A stretch of DNA of 64,000 nt from Bradyrhizobium diazoefficiens (GTDB taxonomy: Bacteria; Pseudomonadota; Alphaproteobacteria; Rhizobiales; Xanthobacteraceae): positions 124,001 to 188,000 of the forward strand of contig NZ_JAFCJJ010000003.1 in NCBI RefSeq assembly GCF_018131015.1, given 5' to 3'. How positions within the stretch are numbered: position 1 is the stretch's first letter; each line of letters opens with the position of its first letter. The position numbers and the translations under genes were made by a program. The notes under the pieces were generated by a model. It had not been told where the DNA came from, did not search any database, and saw nothing but the letters and a program-made list of their open reading frames with translations. This document shows, one piece after another, positions 41,864-52,500 of the stretch.

Positions 41864-43419
41864 CGGAGCCGGGCGCAGCGATCGTCGTCAGGCCGGGAAC
41901 GGTCAGCCTCGACGATCTCGCGCGCGTGCTGGCAGACGCTCCCGTCGTCCTCGATCCCTCGTTCTGGCCGCGCGTGGAAGCGGCGGCGGAGATCGTCGCG
42001 AAGGCGGCGCAGGCCGACGCGCCGGTCTACGGCATCAACACCGGCTTCGGAAAGCTGGCCTCGAAGCGCATCGCGCCGGACCAGACCGCGCTGCTCCAGC
42101 GCAACCTCATCGTCTCGCATTGCTGCGGCGTCGGTCCTGTGACGCCCGAGCCGATCGTGCGGCTGATGATGGCGCTGAAGATCGTCTCGCTCGGGCGCGG
42201 CGCCTCCGGCGTACGGCGCGTGGTGATCGAGCAGCTGCAGGAGATGCTGGCGCGGCGCGTCTATCCGCTGGTGCCGCAGCAGGGCTCGGTCGGCGCCTCC
42301 GGCGATCTTGCGCCGCTCGCGCATATGACGGCCGTGATGATCGGCGAGGGCGAGGCGATCCTTGGCGGCAAGACAGTATCCGGCGCCGAGGCGCTCGCCG
42401 CCGCGGGCCTCGCGCCGTTGACGCTGGGCCCGAAGGAGGGGCTGGCGCTGATCAATGGCACTCAGTTCTCGACGGCGTACGCGATCTCCGGCGTTCTGCG
42501 CGCGCATCGCCTCGCCCGCGCCGCGCTCGTGACCGGCGCGCTGTCGGTCGATGCGGCGATGGCGTCGACCGCGCCGTTCCGTCCCGAGATCCAGGCACTG
42601 CGCGGCCATGCCGGCCAGATCGCCGCGGCCACGGCGCTGACGGCGCTGCTCGACGGCAGTGATATCCGGGAGTCACACCTGGAGGGCGACGAGCGCGTGC
42701 AGGATCCCTATTGCCTGCGCTGCCAGCCGCAGGTTGCGGGCGCCGCGATCGATCTGATCACGCAGGCGGCGCGCACGCTGATCACTGAAGCGAATGCCGT
42801 CACCGACAACCCGCTCGTCCTGGTCGAGACTGGCGAGATCGTTTCCGGCGGCAACTTTCACGCCGAGCCGGTGGCCTTTGCCGCCGATGCTCTCGCGCTC
42901 GCATTGTCGGAGATCGGCGCGATCAGCGAGCGGCGGATCGCAACGCTGGTCGATCCTGCCTTGAACTTCGGCCTGCCGCCGTTCCTCACCCCCGATCCCG
43001 GCCTCAATTCCGGCTTCATGATCGCCGAGGTCACGGCGGCGGCCCTCTACGCCGAGAACAAGCAGCGGGCGGCGGCCTGCTCGATCGACTCGACGCCGAC
43101 CAGCGCCAACCAGGAAGACCACGTTTCGATGGCCGCGCATGCCGCGCGGCGCCTCGCCGACATGGCCGACAATCTCGCCGCGATTCTCGGCATCGAGCTT
43201 CTGGTTGCCGCGCAGGGCATCACGCTGCGGGCGCCGCACATGACGAGCGCGCCGCTCGCTTCCGTCATCGCGGCGTTGCGCGAAGAGGTGCCCGCGCTCG
43301 GCGCCGACCGCTACATGGCCGGTGATCTCGCCAGGGCCGCCGCGCTGGTCGAGGCCGACGCGCTTCCGGCCGTCGCGCTCACGGCGCTCTCATCCGATCC
43401 GTTTCCAAAACTCGACTGA
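41860..43419 (+). CDS. hutH: Histidine ammonia-lyase
   Basis: A 519-residue lyase forming urocanate and ammonia from L-histidine. The MIO cofactor triad is in [12 protein letters not shown] (Ala146-Ser147-Gly148), with YGINTGFG near residue 57 and NGTQFSTA later. The TTG at 41860, overlapping the hutI stop with GGAGGGG just before it, gives an N-terminus that fits the family; an ATG 12 bp upstream is the alternative. The C-terminal QEDHVSMA motif is intact. Confidence 0.95.
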   Translation: MTEPGAAIVVRPGTVSLDDLARVLADAPVVLDPSFWPRVEAAAEIVAKAAQADAPVYGINTGFGKLASKRIAPDQTALLQRNLIVSHCCGVGPVTPEPIVRLMMALKIVSLGRGASGVRRVVIEQLQEMLARRVYPLVPQQGSVGASGDLAPLAHMTAVMIGEGEAILGGKTVSGAEALAAAGLAPLTLGPKEGLALINGTQFSTAYAISGVLRAHRLARAALVTGALSVDAAMASTAPFRPEIQALRGHAGQIAAATALTALLDGSDIRESHLEGDERVQDPYCLRCQPQVAGAAIDLITQAARTLITEANAVTDNPLVLVETGEIVSGGNFHAEPVAFAADALALALSEIGAISERRIATLVDPALNFGLPPFLTPDPGLNSGFMIAEVTAAALYAENKQRAAACSIDSTPTSANQEDHVSMAAHAARRLADMADNLAAILGIELLVAAQGITLRAPHMTSAPLASVIAALREEVPALGADRYMAGDLARAAALVEADALPAVALTALSSDPFPKLD

Positions 43420-43439
43420 AGAAGACGCAAGAGGTTGCC

Positions 43440-45110
43440 ATGAACCGTCGACTGGACAACGACCGCACCATCCGCGCCCCCCGCGGTAGCGACATCAGCG
43501 CCAGGAGCTGGCTGACCGAAGCCCCCTTGCGCATGCTCATGAACAATCTTGATCCCGAGGTCGCCGAACGCCCGAGCGAGCTCGTCGTCTATGGCGGCAT
43601 CGGCCGCGCGGCGCGCGACTGGGAGAGCTTCGACCGGATTACGGCGGCTCTGCGCAAGCTCGAAGGCGACCAGACGCTGCTGGTGCAGTCCGGCAAGCCG
43701 GTCGGCGTCTTCCGCACCCATGCGGACGCGCCGCGCGTGCTGATCGCGAATTCGAATCTGGTGCCGCACTGGGCCACGCTCGATCATTTCAACGAGCTCG
43801 ATCGCCAGGGCCTGATGATGTACGGCCAGATGACGGCCGGCTCCTGGATCTATATCGGCAGCCAGGGCATCGTGCAGGGCACCTACGAGACCTTTGTCGA
43901 GGTCGGCCGGCGCCATTACGGCGGCAGCCTCGCCGGCAAATGGATCCTGACCGCCGGCCTCGGCGGCATGGGCGGCGCGCAGCCGCTGGCGGCGACCATG
44001 GCCGGCGCCTCGCTGCTCGCGGTCGAATGCCAGCCGAGCCGCATCGAGATGCGCTTGCGCACCGGCTACCTCGATCGCCAGGCCGCCAACCTCGACGAGG
44101 CGCTCGCGATCATGGCGGAGGCCGCGAAGACGAAGAAGGCGGTCTCGGTCGGCCTGCTCGGCAATGCTGCCGAGATTTTCCCGGAGCTGGTGCGTCGCGG
44201 CGTCAAGCCCGACATCGTCACCGACCAGACCAGCGCGCACGATCCGATCAACGGATACTTGCCGAAGGGCTGGACGTTGGCCGAATGGGAGGCCAGGCGC
44301 GCCTCCGATCCGAAGGCGGTCGAGCGTGCCTCGAAAACCTCGATGGTGGAGCACGTCCAGGCCATGCTCGACTTTCACGCGCAGGGCATTCCGACGCTCG
44401 ACTATGGCAACAACATCCGCCAGATGGCGCAGGACATGGGCCTGAAGAACGCCTTCGATTTCCCCGGCTTCGTGCCCGCCTATATCCGTCCTCTGTTCTG
44501 CCGCGGCGTCGGCCCGTTCCGCTGGGCCGCGCTCTCGGGCGATCCCGAGGACATCTTCAAGACCGACGCCAGGGTGAAGGAGCTGATGCCGAACGACAAG
44601 CATCTGCACAACTGGCTCGACATGGCCAAAGAACGCATCAAGTTCCAGGGCCTGCCGGCGCGGATCTGCTGGGTCGGCCTCGGCGACCGGCATCGCCTGG
44701 GCCTTGCCTTCAACGAGATGGTGGCTCGCGGCGAGCTGAAGGCCCCCGTGGTCATCGGCCGCGATCACCTCGACAGCGGCTCGGTGGCGAGTCCCAACCG
44801 CGAGACCGAGGCAATGCGCGACGGATCGGATGCGGTGTCCGACTGGCCGCTGCTCAACGCGCTCTTGAATTGCGCCAGCGGCGCGACCTGGGTCTCGCTG
44901 CACCATGGCGGCGGCGTCGGCATCGGCTATTCCCAGCATGCCGGCATGGTGATCGTCGCCGATGGCACGCCGGAGGCTGCCAAACGCATCGAACGCGTGC
45001 TCTGGAACGATCCCGCCAGCGGCGTCATGCGCCACGCCGATGCGGGCTACGAGACCGCGATCGACTGCGCCCGTGCCAACGGGCTCGACCTGCCGAGTCT
45101 CGCGAAATAG
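43440..45110 (+). CDS. hutU: Urocanate hydratase
   Basis: A 556-residue NAD+-dependent hydratase converting urocanate to imidazolone propionate. Visible are the N-terminal [33 protein letters not shown], the dinucleotide stretch [33 protein letters not shown] and [22 protein letters not shown]. Length and order are standard. The start is 20 bp after hutH. A hutG would often follow; instead a molybdenum-hydroxylase operon begins 119 bp later. Confidence 0.96.
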   Translation: MNRRLDNDRTIRAPRGSDISARSWLTEAPLRMLMNNLDPEVAERPSELVVYGGIGRAARDWESFDRITAALRKLEGDQTLLVQSGKPVGVFRTHADAPRVLIANSNLVPHWATLDHFNELDRQGLMMYGQMTAGSWIYIGSQGIVQGTYETFVEVGRRHYGGSLAGKWILTAGLGGMGGAQPLAATMAGASLLAVECQPSRIEMRLRTGYLDRQAANLDEALAIMAEAAKTKKAVSVGLLGNAAEIFPELVRRGVKPDIVTDQTSAHDPINGYLPKGWTLAEWEARRASDPKAVERASKTSMVEHVQAMLDFHAQGIPTLDYGNNIRQMAQDMGLKNAFDFPGFVPAYIRPLFCRGVGPFRWAALSGDPEDIFKTDARVKELMPNDKHLHNWLDMAKERIKFQGLPARICWVGLGDRHRLGLAFNEMVARGELKAPVVIGRDHLDSGSVASPNRETEAMRDGSDAVSDWPLLNALLNCASGATWVSLHHGGGVGIGYSQHAGMVIVADGTPEAAKRIERVLWNDPASGVMRHADAGYETAIDCARANGLDLPSLAK

Positions 45111-45229
45111 GCGCCACGGGGGCGGCGCGCGCCGCTGAATTGACCGGGTCCTGCCGCCGTGCCAGATTTTGCGACCGGGTGGTCACAAATCCGGCGTTGC
45201 GGCGCGTAAGCCGCTCCGGGGGAACAGCG

Positions 45230-46090
45230 GTGAAGGCGAGGGCGTTCAGCTATTTTCGCGCTGCCACGATCGGCGAGGCGCTGGATGCCCATGCGCGGGC
45301 CGGGGAGGACGCGCGCTTCATTGCCGGCGGCCAAAGCCTTGTGCCGACGCTGTCGCTGCGGTTGCAGGCGCCGCGGCTTCTGATCGACATCACCCACATT
45401 GCCGAGATGCGCGGGATTGGGCGCGAAGGCGATTTCCTGCGCATCGGTGCGCTGACGCGCCATTGCGAGATGCTGAGCGAGCCGCTGATCGCCCAGTTTG
45501 CGCCGCTGCTGCGCGCCGCGGCGCCGTTCGTCGCCCATCCGGCCATCCGCAACCGTGGCACGTTCGGCGGCAGCGTCGCGCTGGCCGATCCGGCTTCCGA
45601 ATTTCCGGCGATGATTCTGGCCCTCGATGCCGAGATCGAGATCGCCGGTCCATCGGGCCGCCGGCGTGTCAAGGCCGACGATTTCTTCATCGATCTGTTC
45701 GAGACCGCCTTGCAGTCCGGCGAGCTGATCACCGCGATCCACGTGCCGCTGTTCAGGGCCAACCAGCGCTTTGCGTTCGACGAACTGGCGCGGCGGCGCG
45801 GGGATTATGCGCTGGTCGGTTGCGGCATGCAGGCGACGTGCACGGGCGAGCGCATCGACGATATCCGCATCGCCTTTTTCTCCGTCGCCAACGCGCCGAC
45901 GCGCGTGCGGGAAGTGGAGGCGGCGCTGATCGGCTCTAATCTCGATGGCGGCCGGATCGTCGCCGCGCAGGCCGCATTGGCCAGCGATCTCGCCCCGCCC
46001 GAAAGCGACGAGGTGCCGCCGGCGATGCGGCTGCATCTTGCCCGCGTGCTGCTTGGCCGCCTGCTTGGACGTATCGGTGAGGCTGCATGA
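45230..46090 (+). CDS. Molybdenum hydroxylase, FAD-binding subunit (CoxM-like)
   Basis: A 286-residue subunit with the FAD pyrophosphate motif AGGQSLVPTLSLR and the second motif IRNRGTFGGSVALADPASE. It starts at GTG 45230 with GGGGGA 7 bp upstream; the frame is open further left but only as a shadow of hutU. It mediates electron flow between the Fe-S subunit and acceptor. It is the first of three overlapping genes. Confidence 0.92.
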   Translation: MKARAFSYFRAATIGEALDAHARAGEDARFIAGGQSLVPTLSLRLQAPRLLIDITHIAEMRGIGREGDFLRIGALTRHCEMLSEPLIAQFAPLLRAAAPFVAHPAIRNRGTFGGSVALADPASEFPAMILALDAEIEIAGPSGRRRVKADDFFIDLFETALQSGELITAIHVPLFRANQRFAFDELARRRGDYALVGCGMQATCTGERIDDIRIAFFSVANAPTRVREVEAALIGSNLDGGRIVAAQAALASDLAPPESDEVPPAMRLHLARVLLGRLLGRIGEAA

Positions 46091-46608
46091 GCTTCGACGA
46101 GGACTCCATGAACGAGACCGACGAGACCGTGCTGGTCCGTTTCGTGGTCAACGGCCGCAAGGTCGCCTGCGAGGTCACGCCGCGCGAGACGCTGGTCGAC
46201 TGCCTGCGCAATGCGCTGGAGCTGACCGGCACCCATGCCGGCTGCGAGATGGGGGCCTGCGGCGCCTGCCTGGTGCAGCTCGACGGCCGCGCGGTGCATT
46301 CCTGCCTGATGTTCGCGGTGCAGGCCGACGGCGCGCGGATCGACACCATCGAAGGGCTCACCGAGAGCGGCGCGATCGCGGACCTCCAGGCCGAATTCCA
46401 TCGCCGCAACGCGCTGCAATGCGGCTTCTGCACGGCGGGCATGCTGATCAACGCGCAAGAGCTGTTGTCGCAAGCGGCGCGGCCGAGCCGCGAAGCGATC
46501 CGCGACGCGCTGTCCGGCAATTACTGCCGCTGCACCGGCTATGAGGCGATCATCGACGCCATCGACGCGGTTGCCAGGGCACGCAGCGAAGCCGGAGGTG
46601 CACCGTGA
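46087..46608 (+). CDS. Molybdenum hydroxylase, 2Fe-2S subunit (CoxS-like)
   Basis: A 173-residue subunit carrying two [2Fe-2S] clusters: the plant-ferredoxin-type CEMGACGACLV and the helical-domain pair CGFCTAGM and CRCTGY. The ATG at 46087 overlaps the FAD-subunit stop; a second ATG at 46108 would also fit. It transfers electrons from the molybdenum site to FAD. Confidence 0.95.
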   Translation: MSFDEDSMNETDETVLVRFVVNGRKVACEVTPRETLVDCLRNALELTGTHAGCEMGACGACLVQLDGRAVHSCLMFAVQADGARIDTIEGLTESGAIADLQAEFHRRNALQCGFCTAGMLINAQELLSQAARPSREAIRDALSGNYCRCTGYEAIIDAIDAVARARSEAGGAP

Positions 46609-48980
46609 CGGCACCGCTCACCCCGCTCGACCGCCCGAACTCCTATATCGGACGCTCGGTGCCGCGGCCGAACGCCACCCGCCTGCTCGCCGGGCGCGGG
46701 CGCTATGTCAGCGACCTTCGCCTGCCGCGCATGCTTCATGCGGCCTTCCTGCGCAGCCCCTATGCTCACGCAAAGATACTTGCCGTCGATGTCGCGCAGG
46801 CCCGCGCGCTCGACGGCGTGCATCTCGTTGCCACCGGCGCCGATCTCGCAAGGATCTGCGCGCCCTGGACGGGTACGCTCGAGCATTTCAAGGGCATGAT
46901 CTCGGAACCGCAATTGCCGCTGCCGCTCGATCGCGTGGTCTGGGCCGGGCAGGCAGTCGTTGCCGTGGTTGCCGAGAGCCGCGCGATCGCCGAGGATGCG
47001 CTGGAGCTGATCGCCGTCGACTACGAGGAGTTGCCCGCCGTTGTCGATATCGACGATGCGCGCCGGCCGGACGGGCCGCGGGTCAATCCCGGAACAGCCA
47101 GCAATGTCTGCTTCCGCAGCCAGCTCAATGCCGGCGCCGTCGACGATGCCTTCGCAACCGCCGCCCATGTGGTGGAGGAGGAATTCTCCTTTGGCCGGCA
47201 CACTGCGGTGACCTTGGAGCCGCGCGCCCTCGTCGCCGATCACGACCCCTCGGCCGGCATGCTCACCGTGCATCATGGCACGCAGACGCCGTACCAGTTC
47301 CAGGATCTCTATTCGCGCCACTACGGCATTCCGGAAGCCCGCGTCCGCGTCATCGCGACCGATATCGGCGGCTCCTTCGGCATGAAGCTGCATGTCTATC
47401 ACGAGGACATGGCGGTGGTCGGCCTCTCGATCCTGCTCGGCCGGCCCGTGAAGTATGTCGCCGATCGCATCGAGTCCTTCGTCTCCGACATCCACGCCCG
47501 CGACCATCGCGTCCGCGCGCGCCTGGCGCTCGATGCCAAGGGCGAAATCCTGGCGATGGACGTGCTCGATCTGACCGCGATCGGCGCCTTCTCGACCTAT
47601 CCGCGCACCAGCGTGGTCGAGGGCAACCAGGTCATCCGCCTGATCGGTGCGCCCTATCGCTTCAAGAATTACCGCGCCGCGCTCGAAGTGATCTTTCAGA
47701 ACAAGGTGCAGACCAGCCAGTATCGTGCCGTCGGGCATCCGATCGCCTGCGCCGTCACCGAGCGGCTGGTCGACATGGCGGCCGCGAAAGTCGGCCTCGA
47801 TCCCCTTGCCATCCGCGCGCAGAACGTGATCGCCGACGATGCCTATCCGCAGACCTCGCCGACCGGCTACCGCTTCGAGGCGTTGTCGCATCAGGCCTGC
47901 CTCAAACGCCTGCACTCGATGATGGACTACGACGCCCTGCGAGCGGAGCAGGTGAGCCTGCGCACGCGTGGCACATATCGCGGCATCGGCATCGCGACCT
48001 TTGTCGAGATCACCAACCCCAGTCCCGCCTTCTATGGCGTCGGCGGCGCGCGCATTTCGTCGCAGGATGGCGCGATCGTCAGCCTGACACCGTCGGGCGA
48101 GGTGCGTTGCCTGATCTCGGTCACCGAGCAGGGGCAGGGCACCGAGGCGATCGTCAGCCAGATCGTGGCCGACCAGCTCGGCGTTGAGCAGGAGCGCGTC
48201 AAGGTCATCACCGGCGACACCGAAGTGACGCCACACGGCGGCGCGACCTGGGCCTGCCGCGGCGCCGGCATCGGCGGGGAGACCGCGCTGCAGGCGACGC
48301 GCGTGCTCAAGCGGAACATCCTGGAGATCGCAGCACTCATCCTCCAGGAACAGCCGTCGACGCTCGACATCGTCGACGGCGAGGTCGTCGACGCCGCCAC
48401 CCGGCAGCCCCGCCTGCCGATCGCCGAGATCGCGCGCATCGCCTATTTTCGCTCCGATACGCTGCCGCCGGGCACCCAGGCGCAGCTCACCGTCAGCCAC
48501 CATTTCGCGCCGCAGGGTTATCCCTTTGCCTTCACCAACGGCGTCCAGGCCTGCTCGCTGGAAGTTGACATCGACACCGGCTTCGTCAGGCTGTTGAAGC
48601 ATTTCGTGGTCGAGGATTGCGGCAGGATCATCAACCCGATGCTGGTGGACGAGCAGCTCCGCGGCGGCATCGTGCAGGGGCTCGGCGCCGCCCTGTTCGA
48701 GGAGTGCCGTTACAGCGAGACCGGCCAGCTCGTGAACGGCTCGCTCGCGGATTATCTCGTGCCGATGCCAATGGAGATGCCCGACATCGTGATCGCCCAT
48801 GTCGAGACGCCGACCGGCGACACCACGCTCGGCGCCAAGGGGGTTGGCGAGGCCGGCACGGCGGCTGCGTCCGCGTGCGTGCTCAATGCCGTCAACGATG
48901 CGCTCACGCCATTCGGCGCGACGATCAATTCGATCCCGATCACGCCCGCGAAGATCTTGAAGGCGCTGAAGCGTTTCTAG
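46605..48980 (+). CDS. Molybdenum hydroxylase, molybdopterin-binding large subunit
   Basis: A 791-residue catalytic subunit of the xanthine dehydrogenase/aldehyde oxidase/CoxL family. It opens with YIGRSVPRPNATRLLAGRGRY; GGSFGMK and the QYRAVGHP loop follow, and GVGEAGT near the C-terminus carries the catalytic Glu of the family. The AYxCSFR loop of true CO dehydrogenase is absent, so it is not CODH form I. GTG start with GGAGG upstream, overlapping the Fe-S gene. The substrate may be an aldehyde or N-heterocycle; its place after hutU makes an imidazole compound worth considering. Maturation genes are not visible. Confidence 0.9.
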   Translation: MTAPLTPLDRPNSYIGRSVPRPNATRLLAGRGRYVSDLRLPRMLHAAFLRSPYAHAKILAVDVAQARALDGVHLVATGADLARICAPWTGTLEHFKGMISEPQLPLPLDRVVWAGQAVVAVVAESRAIAEDALELIAVDYEELPAVVDIDDARRPDGPRVNPGTASNVCFRSQLNAGAVDDAFATAAHVVEEEFSFGRHTAVTLEPRALVADHDPSAGMLTVHHGTQTPYQFQDLYSRHYGIPEARVRVIATDIGGSFGMKLHVYHEDMAVVGLSILLGRPVKYVADRIESFVSDIHARDHRVRARLALDAKGEILAMDVLDLTAIGAFSTYPRTSVVEGNQVIRLIGAPYRFKNYRAALEVIFQNKVQTSQYRAVGHPIACAVTERLVDMAAAKVGLDPLAIRAQNVIADDAYPQTSPTGYRFEALSHQACLKRLHSMMDYDALRAEQVSLRTRGTYRGIGIATFVEITNPSPAFYGVGGARISSQDGAIVSLTPSGEVRCLISVTEQGQGTEAIVSQIVADQLGVEQERVKVITGDTEVTPHGGATWACRGAGIGGETALQATRVLKRNILEIAALILQEQPSTLDIVDGEVVDAATRQPRLPIAEIARIAYFRSDTLPPGTQAQLTVSHHFAPQGYPFAFTNGVQACSLEVDIDTGFVRLLKHFVVEDCGRIINPMLVDEQLRGGIVQGLGAALFEECRYSETGQLVNGSLADYLVPMPMEMPDIVIAHVETPTGDTTLGAKGVGEAGTAAASACVLNAVNDALTPFGATINSIPITPAKILKALKRF

Positions 48981-48995
48981 AGGTCAGGTCGTGTC

Positions 48996-49517
48996 TCATC
49001 CCAGGCTCTTGGCGAGTTCGGTGAGCTTGGCGCTGGCCGCCTTGCCGATATCCGTGATGGTCTTCTCGGCGCGCGCGCCCAGCTCGCGATCGGCCGGAAA
49101 GGCCTTCTTGACGGCATTGATGCTCTCGCTGATCTGGCCACCGATATTGGGGTCGCCGGCCGCTTTCTTCACTGCGCCATCCTCGAACGCCTTCACCGCC
49201 TGCTCCTGATCGGCGAGGCGGGCGGCATTGCCGGCGGCCGTTTCTTCGAGTGCGAGTCCGAGCGCCTTGTCCAGGAGTTTGCCCAGGATCGTGAGCGGGG
49301 CCTCGGCAGCCGAGCTGGTCGTGCTGACCTTGAAGCCCTGTGTATCCGGCACGAACAGCACGGTGCCGGGCGCGAGCTTGTTGAGGTCGGCATGCGGATT
49401 GGCCTCCTGCAAGGCTTTCAAGGCCGCGTCGCTGCGAACATGACTGAGGTTGGCAAGCAGCAGCCTTTCGCTGACGGCCTTGAAACTGGTCTCATCCCCG
49501 ACGATGAAAGTGCGCAT
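48996..49517 (-). CDS. LysM-like small protein at the end of the injection-system locus
   Basis: A 173-residue protein. The first ~60 residues (SERLLLANLSHVRSDAALKALQEANPHADLNKLAPGTVLFVPD) have the shape of a LysM-type or gpX-type domain; the rest is helical (ALEETAAGNAARLADQEQAVKAFEDGAV). The ATG at 49517 follows GGAG. It is 17 bp downstream of the large DUF6519 gene and seems to be the last gene of the minus-strand cluster. Its role is unknown; it may decorate or anchor the particle. Confidence 0.7.
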   Translation of the reverse strand: MRTFIVGDETSFKAVSERLLLANLSHVRSDAALKALQEANPHADLNKLAPGTVLFVPDTQGFKVSTTSSAAEAPLTILGKLLDKALGLALEETAAGNAARLADQEQAVKAFEDGAVKKAAGDPNIGGQISESINAVKKAFPADRELGARAEKTITDIGKAASAKLTELAKSLG

Positions 49518-49534
49518 GGCAGGATCTCCTGAAG

Positions 49535-52500
49535 CTATCCAATCACGTTGAGCGGCGCCCAGGGCGTGTTGGCGATGCCGCCGGGTATGGCGATGTTGCC
49601 GGTGGTGATGTTGCCGAGCACCGTTACCGCTCGCGCCGTGGTGAGGCGGATCGAGAGATCGCCGCTGCGTACCCGGTTCGAGCTGATGATGGCGACTGCG
49701 CTCTCCAGCGACACGCCGATGCTCTTGTTGGTGGATTCCACCCGGTTGTCGTTGAACAGGCATTCCTGCCCCGCCGCCACCAGCACGGCCGGCGCCGTCC
49801 CGCGCGCCACCAGCGTGTTGCCGACGATGCCGGCGCGCGCGCCCTCCGCGTCATTGGCGGCGAGACTGGCCCTCACGAACGCATAGTCCGCTCCAAGTGC
49901 GAGAATGCGCCCGTCACCGAGCCGGATAGCGGCCTTGTCGCCGGCCCGCTCGAACGGCAGTCTCGCGTTGAGTTCGGTCGTGGTCAGCGCCAACCAGGTC
50001 CCGGTCGAATCGCCCGTGACCGGCTTGGGGTCGCGCTGCACAGTGTTGTGGCTGACGTCCAGTTGCGTCTGCGGCGCGCGCAGCATGATGCCGGCACTCG
50101 TGCCGACAAAGCCCTTTGCCGGCGCGATGTCGACGACCTCGTTACCAGACACACGCGGACGGTTGACGCCGAAGGTGAGAATGCCTGCGCGCACATCGGA
50201 CTTGACCGCAGCAAGTCCGATGGCGCGGATCTGGTTGCCGGCGATCGTGGCGCTATCGGCGCGAACGACCTCGATACCGACCACAGTGCCGCCGTCGCGC
50301 TCGGTCTCCGGCCCGATATTGCGGATATGGTTGTTCTCGATCGAGACCGCCGCAGCGTCGGTCGCACCGCCCAACAGGATGCCGGCGCCGCAATTGTCGA
50401 TCGTGTTGAGCTTGATGATCAGATCCTGCGCTCCGGCAACCACCTTGATCCCGGCGGTGCCGAAGCCGTTGATCTGGTTGGCGAGGATCTGCGCGGCGGC
50501 GGTGCTGCGGCGGTCGAGCCCCGGCACCAGATTGACTCCGATATGATCGCCCTGTGACCAGTTGCGCAACTGGTTGTCCTCGATCCAGAGGCCGGCGGCG
50601 GCGCAGGCGATGCCACCGGCGCGGACGTTGAAGCTGTTGCTACCGATCGCCAGCGAGGCGCCGGGAAGCGCAAAGCCCTGGGCGGTGATTGCGGTATCGC
50701 CACAGCCGATGATCTCGTTGCGCTCGATCCTTGTGGCCAGCAGGTGCAGCACGTCGTCGCCGAGCGCGATCGCGCCACGCGGGCACAGGAGGACGTTCTG
50801 CTCGATAGCCAGCGCCGCCGTCAGCAGGAAGCCGGCGCCCTCCACCGCGCCCTCGGCCGCGCCGCCCGCGATCGCGACCGGAGCGAAGATCGCGTTCTCC
50901 GCCAGCCTCGCTCCGGCGATCACGCCGCGAAGCATCACCGCCGGAAGCGTCGGAGTCTTGCCGCCGAGTGCGGCGATGGCGAGTCCGGTCAGGCCGAGGC
51001 CGATGCAGGTCGAGACGTCGATCGCCGGATCGCGGTCGAGCGAGATGATCGCGAGGTCCTCGATCGCGATCGCGAGACTGTCCACGATGGCGAAGGCGCC
51101 GCTTGGTGCGAGCAGCAGTGTCGCCGGGCCCTTTCCGATGATGCGAACCGATCTGGCGTGATTGACCGTCACCGCCTCTCGCAGCACGTAGCGGCCGGGG
51201 CCGAGGCAGACGGTGCCGCCGCTCTCGCGGACCGTGTTGACGGCGTCCTGGATGGTGAAGCTGCCGCTCTCGTGCTGCTCGACCGTGACGCAGGCCGTGC
51301 AGGCGCAGTCGTGGCCTTCGCCCTTGGGCGGCCAGGGGTGCGGGCAGTTGGCGACGCTCTTGGCACCGACATCCCAGATGCCGAGCCGCGCATAGTGGTG
51401 ATGGATGCCGCGCGGCGGCGCGCGATCGAGCGTCTCGACGCTGGCGTCGGCCGTGCGTGCGGCGAAGGCCCACCAGTCGCCAGCCCGGAAACCGGCCGGA
51501 CCGGCCTGGTCGAAGCTCACGGTGACGCCGTTCTCGAGCAGGATGGTCGTGCCCGCGGCAGGCACCTTGATCACGCCGGGCGATCCGGCGGCGTCGAGAT
51601 CGCCGATCTGCACTGGCGTGCCGCTGGAATCGGTCCGGAACACCTTGCCCTTCTGGTCCCAGCGGCGCACCCGCAAGTTCGTCTGCTTCGGCCAGTCGCT
51701 GTTGGGGAAGCCCGGCGGCAGCATCAGGGCCGGCAGCGCCGGCGTGAAGCTGATGCGCCGCGTCGCCTCGGTGACGGTGATGCGGCGCATTTCGCCGGCG
51801 ACTTGCGAGAATTCCCTGGCGTCGTCGATGATCTCGACCCAGTCGCCGGTGTTGAAGCGAAGCACGTCGTCGCGCCCGAGGCTGACGAGCTCGAGTTCGG
51901 TCGACGAGATCATGCTGGCGACGCGCGAGCCGACGCTGGCATTTTCCCGCGACCATTTGAAAGTTGCGGTACCCCCCGCCTGGCCGGGGTCGTGAATCTC
52001 GACCCGGTAAAGCTGGTTCTCCAGCCCGCGGAAGCCACCGGTCGGCGGCAGCTCGCAGGGGTCGGTCGTCGGTGCCGCATCGAACGTGCCTGTCGTGAGC
52101 ACGCCGCTCGACGGCGCGATCACCGCGTCCCAGCCAGGGACGTCCTCATCAGGTGTGCCGCAATCGGTGTTGGCGCCCGCATCAGGGTCGAGCACGCGCA
52201 CCTGCCACACCGTCTGGATCCGCGAGCTGGTCTCGACCCCGACGGCGATCTCGATCAGCTCAGGCCGCTCCAGATAGGTCAGCTCGCGCTCCCAGACGTC
52301 GAGATAGACCAGATGACGGCCCGCAGTCGGCAGCGGCGGCCGCACCGCGGCCGGCAGATAGGGCTGCGTCTCATAGGTCAGCTTGTCGGTGAAATCAGTC
52401 TCGGCCATGAGGTCGTCGAACAGGCGCTTGTCGGGGTCGGGGAGTCCGTGGTTCTCCGCGAGCAGGCCGTCGACATAGAACCGCCCCTTGTCGATATCGA

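Noticed and set aside
46539..48800. Long minus-strand frame (753 codons) opposite the molybdenum hydroxylase
   Set aside because: Shadow; the plus strand encodes the complete large subunit with its motifs.
46605..48980. Form I carbon-monoxide dehydrogenase large subunit
   Set aside because: The AYxCSFR active-site loop with the Cu-binding cysteine is missing; the corresponding loop reads QYRAVGHP.
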